A stretch of DNA of 64,000 nt, taken from positions 12,074,577-12,138,576 of the forward strand of contig CM028327.1 of NCBI GenBank assembly GCA_016647705.1, in the 5' to 3' direction. Shown one piece after another: positions 55,886-64,000 of the stretch (position 1 is the stretch's first letter; each line of letters starts with the position of its first letter). Source of the stretch: Eucommia ulmoides (lineage: Eukaryota > Streptophyta > Magnoliopsida > Garryales > Eucommiaceae). The position numbers were made by a program, and so were the translations under genes. The notes under the pieces were generated by a model that saw only the letters and a list, made by a program, of their open reading frames with translations, had not been told where the DNA came from and ran no database searches.

Positions 55886-56800
55886 CTAAAATTTTGTTCT
55901 TTTCCCAACTAAATGTTTTGTTTGTTGTTTGTTTTGTTCTTTTGGTTTTGTTTTGTTCCCTGCTTTCTGTTATATTCACATTTTTTTAAAAAAAATTTGA
56001 TTGTTTAACTATTCAAGTGTTCCTAGGTTTTATTCTGTGTTGTTTTGTTCTATCCTAATAGGAGTAGAACCTGGGAAAGAAATATAATTTTTTTTACTGA
56101 CTTCAAAATTGTTAATTAGATTTTATCTCAAATTGCAAAGTTATGTTTTTCTGGTTACGACATGGTTTATTTCTTCTATTATTTATGCATTGTCCCTGTT
56201 TTTGTTTTTGCATTGTCCCAAGTTCTGCTTCTATTTTCCAAATATTTTTTTTGCGTTGTCCTTGTTTTTTTGGCTATATTTTTTGTTGCGGATGCTATTC
56301 CAGGTACTATTTCTCTGTTGTTCCAAGAAATGTTTATGTTTTCTGGTCCTTATTTCTAATTCTATCTTGTCCCAAGTTCTGTTATGTTTTCCAGATACTA
56401 TTTTTGTGATGTCCTTATTTTTCTTGAGTTGTATTTTTTGTGCATGTTGTTCTAGGTACCATTTCGATGTTGTTATGTGTTGTTCCAGGTACATTTTTTG
56501 TTTTTTTATCCTAGTTTTTGCATGATTTCTGTTTTTTTCCAGTTTGAGGCCAATGTTATGTCGCAACAACTATTTGTCTTTATGTTCCATTGTTGTTTCT
56601 TTTATGTTTGTCCTATTTATGTCCTATTTTGTTTGTCTTGTTTCATTCTTTGTTCTTTGTCCTGTTTTCGTTTGTCCTGTTCCCATTTTTGTTGTGTTCT
56701 ATTTGTATCTGTTTCCGTATCGTTTACTTATTATTTTTATTTACGTCTTTTCTAGTACCAAGATGTTTGATTCATGTTAATCGTCCCATATATGTTTTTG
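55886..56800. repeat. T-rich degenerate repeat (TGTTCC/TTTTGTTC words)
   Basis: TGTTCCAGGTAC, TTGTCC, TGTTCT and TTTTGTTTTG words recur throughout; GTCCCAAGTTCTG and CCAGGTACTATTT each appear more than once. The long plus-strand frames here (56109-56525 and overlapping ones) translate to Phe/Leu/Cys-rich runs in all three frames, so they reflect composition, not genes. Confidence 0.6.
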
Positions 56801-58085
56801 TCCTTGTTGCTAGCTTTTATTTATGTTTTATATGTTTATACGTCTTTGACATAAGTAGATATAGTTATTTATTTTGTTGATAATGTTTTGTTGATTTTCT
56901 TTGATTTATGTTCCCAATTGTTTTTTTTTTATTTCTAGGTAAATGAGAGCAAATTTTTACTGTGGATTCATTTGTATCATTGTTTATTTATTTTGTAGCC
57001 TAAACTGGAAGTAGAGTCACTATACCCTTTATTTGGGGGTTGGAAATCCACTTTTATCATTGGATATGGTCTACTATTGCAAGACTTCAAACTTCACTTT
57101 TGGATACCCTATAGCCAGGACAATAGTAGATTAGTTTACCACAAATGTGAGCACATTACCATAAATTAGTTTCTTTTATATGCTATATACTTGATATAAA
57201 TTTTGACATTTTATACATTTATCCTTGATAAAAATTCAAATTTATGATTCTTGTATTGAAAAACAATGTTCTTTGTGTTTTTCTTAGTGATGTAAAATTC
57301 TTAGTTTATTAATAGTTTAATTGTTTCGGAAAGATAAAATTCATTTGTTTGCTAATTTTTGACAAAAAAATTATGCAATGGTGTGGTAGTATTTTTTTTT
57401 TTTTTTCAAAAAATAAGAGAAACAAGCACAATTTTTAAATTTGATTTCTTATTAATAAAGAGCATGATTTTTACATATGATAGAAAAGCGAGTAAACACC
57501 CAGTTTGATATAAAACTATGATAGATATTGTCCAAATTTTTACAGTCTTTTATTTTAATCACATATATATTACCCCTTTAATCACATAAAAAACTGAAAT
57601 ATTAAATATATTAACGATCTAATTTTTTGATCTACAAGCGACTTTATAAGTAAGTAAACGATCTTGCATTTTGGTTACCATAAGAGTTTTTTATATTATC
57701 TATCATAGTTATTAAACATGATGATAAATATGGTATTTTTATTATGCCACCATCTATCACGGTTGGTTTGGGAACAAAAAACATGATAAAAACTTTTTAT
57801 CAATGTTTTTAACTGAGATAAAAAAAATGATTTCCCCATGTTCTGTTTGTATTTGAATTGTGTCTGACATGGACGCATGAACTATTATGAAATATTTGTG
57901 CTTCCTAACTTAAAACTACTAGTTATATACCCATGCATCAGGCAGGTTTAAGGAAAAAGAAAATAACATTTATAGTAGTATAAATTTGACTATTACACAT
58001 AAAACACTTAAAAGTATTATTTCTTTTAATTTTATGTCAATTTTTTTTAAATGTAACAATTTTTCCTAATGGGATTAATCCCGTT
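56801..58085. other. Unassigned AT-rich DNA
   Basis: No gene recognised. T run at about 57391-57406. Near 57690-57800 CTATCATAGTTATTAAACATGATG and CTATCACGGTTGG are reminiscent of non-autonomous DNA transposon ends, but I cannot pair the ends. Confidence 0.35.
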
Positions 58086-59280
58086 TGTTGATTTTGATGA
58101 TACCAATGGTTTCCTATTTTTTCATCTAACATGTTTATTAAGCTTTGTGTTAGAAATAGTAAAGGTTTAAATCATATATCTAGAGACGCAATCAAGAGAA
58201 AACAATTCAGATTACTGAGCTGAGAAAATTGTATGATGATAAGAAGATTTTGAAAATCACATTTTTGTACTTCCTAGGTAAAACAACTCTTATACTTGTC
58301 ATTTAATTTCAACTCGATTAGGATTTCACACACAACACATCAATCGATAAAATTGCATGATTTTATGTTTGTAGTATAAATCCTTTTTTGTTACATGAAT
58401 TTTAATGCTCGATAACTAATTATATCTTTCTAAAATTCACACACTGTCCAAAATGGTCAACCATTTTAAAAAAGGGCCAACCAGCCTTAACTGAATTTGA
58501 AAATTTGTATTTCTGGTACTAATGGTTGACGAAAGACATAGGACAATCGACCAGATAGGACAGAAAGGTAAAAATATTTTAAATCTTAAGTCAGTCGACC
58601 ATTTGCATAGGTTAGTCGACAATTCTGTCCAGAACGTTTAAAAACTAAAGTTCCATACTAATTCGGACGACCACGTACTTAATTCAGTCGACCATCTTGG
58701 ATAATAGGCTTTGAAATTGAATTTTTTCTTTTATTGGTCATCCAAATACATTGGGCAGTAAACTGAACAACGTTAGACCAGTTTGAAGTTATGAACAATT
58801 TTCGTCAATTTCTTGCTTTGTTTTTAACATTTAATTATTTTAAATCATTTATAATATTCTTAAATTATTTACTAATGAATGAAAATATTTTTTGAAGGGT
58901 TTTATGCAAGAAATAATTAATAAAAAATGATTTTTTAATATATTAATCAGTCTAGTAGATTTTAAGCACATGTTCCTATTTCTTTGTCAAATATCCTGAC
59001 CTATTTGACATGTACCTATACAGGGTCACGTTGTCAAACTTGACTGAAATGGATATAAGGCTTGTTTGTGGATAGATGCATTGGTAAATTTGAATTGGAT
59101 TACCCTTAGTCATGATATTCTTTTGGTAAAGTCTTAGGGCAAATTTTGTGCAATTACAATATGTTTTTGTGATTGCTATGTATTTTTGAAAAATACCCCA
59201 TTAAATATAACAAAAATTAAAATAAAAATAAGAAGAAACATTTTGAAAAAAAATAATAACAAATTCTGAGAAAACCCTCA
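58086..59280 (+). repeat. SIRE-type LTR fragment, first 1.2 kb
   Basis: It starts TGTTGATTTTGATGATACC and follows the LTR at 52092 in order: TTCCTAGGTAAAACAACTCTTAT, CTCGATTAGGATT, the GTCGAC tract (58540-58700), TTGGTCATCCAAATA and AAACATTTTGAAAA. It stops after GAGAAAACCCTC, where an inverted LTR fragment begins. Confidence 0.65.
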
Positions 59281-59281
59281 A

Positions 59282-60165
59282 TTGGTCCAAAGGTCTACCT
59301 AAGAGGGAGGTGAATTGAGTAGTCTTAAAAGTTAATCTGATTGATTATTACCTATTCAAATTTTATCTGATTTGACATTTGTATTGAAGCATTTTAACTA
59401 GGAATGCACAAACAGATTAGGGATAGAGAAATTTGAAAACGAGTTTTTATAGTAATTTGGCGAGCTAACCTTGCCTATGTGTACTCTCCTGATCTCTCGT
59501 AGGGAATTAATCCACTAATTCTGATCATCTTCCCAAGTAATAATCAACCAATACAATCCCATTTGAGTAAATTTTATTTATACTTAAACACTCTCTCACT
59601 CAGACTATGTACGTTTAAGTCTGAGTTATAACATGAAAAGATACAAAAAAAATAAATAAATTGTTTTTCTCATAGAGGTTCTACTAACACTTATAAATAT
59701 CAACTTCGCAATTCAACCCGATCCTAATTGTATAGAAGTGGACAAGATTAAAGTATATTCAATTTAAAAAATTGTGTCAAGTATTTCTGGATTTAAAACA
59801 GTATTGCACACAATTCAGATAGCCAGATAAATCAAATCTTTTAACTCATTGTAAAAAGTAAATTTCAAGTTAAAGAACTATGAGTTTTTTGCAAATGATT
59901 TTTTGAATCAAAATTCAATTTCAATTTCTCATGTAAATATCTATTCAAAATAATATATCCAAGTATTGCACAGAATAAATCAACAAGTAAGTCACAGAGA
60001 GAGGGTAATATAAAAGAAAGATCTGACTGAATATCGAGTAGAATGTATTGATCAAAACAATGTAACCTAATATTTTGATGAAAACAACTCATTACCTTTA
60101 CGTTCTTAATGCAACCCAAATTAAGATGACGCAAGACACTTGGAATGAATGAAACTATTTGCGTT
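59282..60165 (-). repeat. Inverted SIRE-type LTR fragment
   Basis: Minus-oriented. It begins ATTGGTCCAAAGGTCTACCTAAGAGGGAGG, the worn LTR end seen at 1481 and 8065, followed by GGTGAATTGAGTAGTC, TTTTAACTAGGAATGCACAAAC, a CTAACCTTGCCTA-type block and AGGGAATTAATCCACTAATTCTGATC. The far end is unclear, about 60000-60165. Confidence 0.6.
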
Positions 60166-60169
60166 ATAG

Positions 60170-61300
60170 TAAGAAGTGACAAGTTTAAGGTCCTAAAATA
60201 ATTTTTGTAGAGTGTTAAGTCGTAAAAATATTTTTGGTTAAGGGTCTTATTGAAAAAAAATAAATGATTTTAACACTTAAAATAATGTGTTTTTGGGTCA
60301 ATTTGGTTAACCGATGAAAGGTGTCGGTCGACTAACCAAAATAGTAGCTTAAGAAAGCTAAATAGGTGACCTAATGACCAATTTGGTTAACCTACGAATA
60401 GACTCAGTCGACTAACCATTCCAATAATCGAAAATGGAAAAATGGGAAAAGCCTACTTGATGGGCTTGTCAACTGTCACAATATTGACTGTTGGACAGGG
60501 CGGTTGACGAGCGGTATGCTCGGTCAACCAACGATCAACAATCAGATTGTTGACTATCTCGATTTTTGAGTCAAATCTCATCGCTTTTAACAATTTTGAA
60601 AGATGTTTTTAAAGGGATTGGAATGTTTTACTCATATATATTATATAATATTTTTTTTCCTATTTATTTGGTCTATATTTAATTATTCTCTTAATTGAAT
60701 TGGTAAAACTACTTCCTATCTTTAAGAGTTTTAAATTAAAAAAGTTTTGAGGACCAAATCGAGTTTTTTCACAAAGTATTTTTAAATGAAACATACCTAT
60801 TTTGATAGTATATGATATATGAGGTTTTACAATATTATTTAATGACATATCTTTTGAAAAATAGACGTTATAGGTTTAGTTCTAGGTCTATTAATAGTGA
60901 CCTATGAATTTCATAAAAGATAATCAAGAACATTCAACTTTTGGCTATTATAAGAGAGATTTTTTTTTTTTTACATTGAAATTTATAAGAAGGTTTTATC
61001 GAAAGAGTTATTGATCGAAGCATGAAATGTTTTGGTTATCGATCTGTGTTCTCTATTGTGTTATCTTAATCGTTTTCTAGATATTCAGGTGAGATCTTTC
61101 TAAGTTAATTAATTTGCTTTCTTAGATTATTTGTGTAATTACTTGGATTAAATGTCTTTGATAAAAATCGTTTTCAAATCTCATATCGTGAAAATCTTTT
61201 AAAACAATTTTTATTTATAAAATCTGATTAGTTACTATTTGTGCGTTAAATTGAATAAATCCGATTTGTGCCTCGTATAGATTCTATCACATAGTATTCA
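60170..61300 (+). repeat. SIRE-type LTR fragment, middle part
   Basis: Plus-oriented LTR sequence beginning about 330 bp into the LTR (AAGTGACAAGTTTAAGGTCC) and running through the GTCGAC tract (60310-60540), TATTTGGTCTATATTTAATT, CGAGTTTTTTCAC and CAGGTGAGATCTTTC. Because it overlaps in LTR position with the fragment at 58086, it is a separate copy and not a continuation. The LINE 3' end abuts it on the right. Confidence 0.6.
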
Positions 61301-61414
61301 AGACATTACAACAACAACAATAGCAACTAAGCCTTTGTCCCACTTATGTAGAGTTGGTTACATAAATCAATTTACGCCATAGAGATCGATCAAGGGCCAT
61401 CTCCTCCATCAGGT

Positions 61415-62840
61415 TTAATGTCGCCAAATTATTTCTAATAGTCTCGTCCAACGTCTTCTTAGGTCTACTCTCCTTCTAGTAGTCTCTTGAACTTGAACTA
61501 AATCACATTTTCTCACTGGTGCTTCTATGGGTCTTCTATGCATATGCCCAAACCCTCGTAAACGATTTTCTCTAATTTTTCCTTCGATGGGTGTTATTTC
61601 TAAATTTTCTCTAATAGTTTCATTCTTAATTTTATCCACTCTCATATTCCTACTCATACACCGCAGCATCTTCATTTCTGTCACCCTAATTTTCTAGACA
61701 TGATTCATTTTTACTACCCAACATTCTGAACCATAAAGAAGCACTAGTCTTATAGTAATTTTGTAGAATTTTCCTTTAAGTTTCAACGGAATCCTACGAT
61801 CAGAAATTACCCCAACTGCACTTCTCCACTTTAACCAACTTGCCTTGATTCTATGCGTAATATCTTCCTCGATTTTTCCATTGCTTTGAATCATTAAACC
61901 TAAATATCTAAAACGATCAACCTTCGGCACCTCCTCGTCTCCAATTTTGACCGCACCACCATCTCTCCAAGTATTACTAAAATTGCAATGCATATATTCC
62001 ATCTTACTTCTGATAACCTTCAAACCTTTAAACTCTAACGCTTCTCTCCATCTTTCTAACTTAGTATTAAGACCTATTCTACTTTCGTCCGCTAATACTA
62101 TGTTATCTGCAAACAACATACTCCAAGGTACTCCATCTTGAATATGTTTTGTAAGCTCATCCATCACTAGAACGAAGAGGTAAGGACTTAAAGATAATCC
62201 TTGATGTAAGCCTATATTAATAGGAAACACACAAGTATTATCTCCTTCTATTCGAACACTAGTGACTATACCTTCATACATATTCTTAATTACCTCGATG
62301 TACACATACCTGTTTCTTTTCTAGCACCAACCACAAAACTTCTCTAGGTACCCTATCATAAATCTTTTCCAGGTCCACAAATACCATATGTAAATCTTTC
62401 TTCTTTTCTCTATATTTTTCCATTAATCTCCAGAGTAAATAGATAGCTTTAGTGGTTGATCGGCTGGGCATAAATCCAAATTGGTTCTCTTCTATGCTCG
62501 TTTCATGTCTTATTCTATATTCTATCACTCTCTTCTAAAGTTTTATTGTATGACTCATAAGTTTTATGCCCCGATAGTTCGTGCAACTTTGAACATCCCC
62601 TTTATTTTTATAGATGGGCACTAAGATACTCCTTCTCCAGTCGTCAAACATTCTCTTAGTCCTCAAAAAGTCTATTCAACCACTCTATCAAAATATCTCC
62701 CAAACTTTTCCACACCTCTATAGGGATTTCTTCTGACCCTACTGCTTTTCTAATTCGCATCTTCCTTAGTGCTATTCTAATTTCCAAAACTCTAATTCTT
62801 TTTTGAAACCTATAAATCATATCTGAATATAAACTAGGCA
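61415..62840 (-). pseudogene. RTE LINE reverse transcriptase and C-terminal tail
   Basis: Read from 62840 downward: MRIRKAVGSEEIPIEVWKSLG, then [14 protein letters not shown] block ([16 protein letters not shown]), [22 protein letters not shown] (first catalytic Asp in FVDLEK), GLHQGLSLSPYLFVLVMDEL, SMLFADNIVLADES (62113-62102; normally FADD, so the second catalytic Asp is Asn), GDEEVPKVDRFRYLG, LYGSECW, and a tail ending near 61415 with RLRGFGHMHRRPIEAPVRK. At least three frame breaks. It would prime on nicked target DNA. Confidence 0.88.
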
Positions 62841-63556
62841 ACTCTAGTCTAGATTCCTTGATGTCATTATCATTAAATAAATTATAAAAATAATTTTTTC
62901 ATCGTTCAATAATCTCCTCATCTTTCACCAATACCTATTCATCAGTGTCTTTGATGCATCTGACACTTCCAATATCTCTAGTCTTTCGTTCACGTCGCCA
63001 AACAAGTTTAAATATCTCCCTCTTTTCCTATTTTGTATCTATTTTGATATAAATTATCATACGCCATAAATTTTGATTCCTTAATTACTTTTCTCGCCTC
63101 CGTTTTTGCATGTTTATACTTCTCCAAACTCTCCCGATTTCGATATTTTTGCCATTCTTTATAAGCTATTTTCTTGTCTAGAATAACTTTTTGGACGTCC
63201 TCATTCCACCACCAACTTTCTTTATATCGTGGTTCTCATCCTCTATAAACTCCTAAAACGTCTCTTCCTGTCTCTCTAATACGACTCGCCATATCAATTC
63301 ACATTTTGTTCACATCCTCATGTCTCTTCCATAACTCATCATTGTTAATTTTATCCTTAAACAACTCCATCTTTTTACCTCTTAGATCTCTCCAACGTAT
63401 CCTTGCATGCCTACTTATCTTAGACTCCCGTTTCCACCCTTGAAACTTGACATTAGTTACCATTAGTCTATATTGGATAACAATACTCTCTCTGGGTATG
63501 ACTTTATAATCCTTACATATTAAACGATCACTCGCCCTAGTAAGGACACAATCTAT
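62841..63556 (-). other. RTE LINE region between endonuclease and reverse transcriptase
   Basis: Continuous with the LINE on both sides. Worn coding remnants on the minus strand (for example patches read as WWWNEDVQKVI and KARMKYDDL-like in related elements) are broken by stops, and I could not follow one frame. Confidence 0.5.
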
Positions 63557-64000
63557 CTAGATATTCCTCTGACCACTCTTAAATGTGATAATGTATTCAT
63601 CCATTTTCCTGAAGCATGTATATAGAAGAACTAAATCATACGCCATAGCAAAATCTAAAATCATCTCACCCATTTTATTTCTCTCCCCAAATCCATAACA
63701 ATCATGTACTTTCTCGAAAGTCCTCATTTCATTCCCGACATGTCCATTCAAGTCTCCCCCAATAAATATTTTTTCTTACTTAGGTATACTTTAAATGACT
63801 TCGTCAATCTTCTCTCAAAATTTTTGTCCAACATTTTCTTGTAGTCCAACTTGGGGAGCGTACACATTGATAACGTTAATCATGTTCCCTCCAATCACCG
63901 GCTTCATAACCATCATCTTATCGCCAATTCTACTAATATCAACAACGCTATCCTTTAAATCCCTATATACCAGAATGCCCAGTCCATTCCTATTTTTGTC
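63557..64000 (-). pseudogene. RTE LINE endonuclease, partial
   Basis: APE-type endonuclease remnant. From the right edge downward: NRNGLGILVYRDLKDSVVDI, MINVINVYAPQVGLQ, then a stop-broken stretch, GGDLNGHVGNE (63757-63734, metal-site motif GDxN intact), FGFGERNKMGEMILDFAMAY and FKSGQRN. The N-terminus lies past 64000. It would nick target DNA to prime reverse transcription. Confidence 0.85.

Larger units (their letters stand above)
61305..64000 (-). mobile_element. RTE-type LINE, 3' part (runs off right edge)
   Basis: Minus-strand non-LTR retrotransposon. The 3' end is a (TTG)n repeat (61307-61322 region) instead of poly-A, a mark of the RTE clade. Upstream come the C-terminal tail, reverse transcriptase and endonuclease in the expected order. 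The 5' end lies beyond 64000. Stops and frameshifts show it is dead. The tiny copy at 51417 has the same 3' end, so the family has been mobilised at least twice here. Confidence 0.9.

Noticed and set aside
56109..56880. Long plus-strand open frames resembling membrane proteins
   Set aside because: All three frames are open and Phe/Leu/Cys-rich because the DNA is T-rich and repetitive; no start context or conserved motif.
57500..57860. Possible MITE with CTATCA-type ends
   Set aside because: I could not pair terminal inverted repeats or find a target duplication.

Overview
This is a gene-poor, AT-rich stretch of what looks like flowering-plant nuclear DNA. It carries long-terminal-repeat (LTR) retrotransposons of the SIRE/Maximus copia type primed by initiator-Met tRNA, a plant RTE-type LINE whose 3' end is a TTG repeat, a SINE, hAT-like and Tourist-like MITEs, and many microsatellites. 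I recognise no intact host protein gene, rRNA, tRNA or CRISPR array. Every long coding remnant is a decayed transposon gene.

Layout. 1-606: repeat-rich left edge. 607-9285: element A, a decayed SIRE-type copia on the minus strand, interrupted by a solo LTR (1481-3594) and with a duplicated primer-binding-site/LTR junction. 9286-15786: unassigned AT-rich DNA with a SINE (17-bp target duplication), a 309-bp tandem duplication, an hAT-like MITE, a copia-like LTR and two copies of an unnamed dispersed repeat. 15787-18560: three adjoining tandem arrays, the first built around a 10-bp palindrome. 19408-19899: a Tourist-like MITE. 22183-31977: element C, a full-length plus-strand copia with a perfect 5-bp target duplication, carrying a 2.1-kb solo LTR of a Ty3-like family in its leader. 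33356-46489: element B, a full-length minus-strand SIRE-type copia with two further solo LTRs inside it, one in the reverse transcriptase and one in an LTR. 46515-49190: an old duplication, one copy of which gained an hAT-like MITE. 50112-51183: remnant of a 'putative plant transposon protein' gene. 51417-51459: a 43-bp LINE stub. 52092-54204 and 58086-61300: more LTR copies and fragments of the SIRE-type family, some inverted. 61305-64000: 3' part of an RTE LINE on the minus strand, running off the right edge.

The elements can be ordered by nesting. Each copia element was once coding (gag, protease, integrase, reverse transcriptase, RNase H) and is now broken mainly by stop codons that fit C-to-T or G-to-A changes, as expected of methylated, silenced DNA. 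In all three elements the glycine of the protease active-site triad is lost. I did not find a convincing new biological system. The most unusual items are the palindrome-based tandem array, the very short LINE insertion with perfect target duplications, the duplicated primer-binding-site junction and the shared GTCGAC-rich tract in the LTRs.
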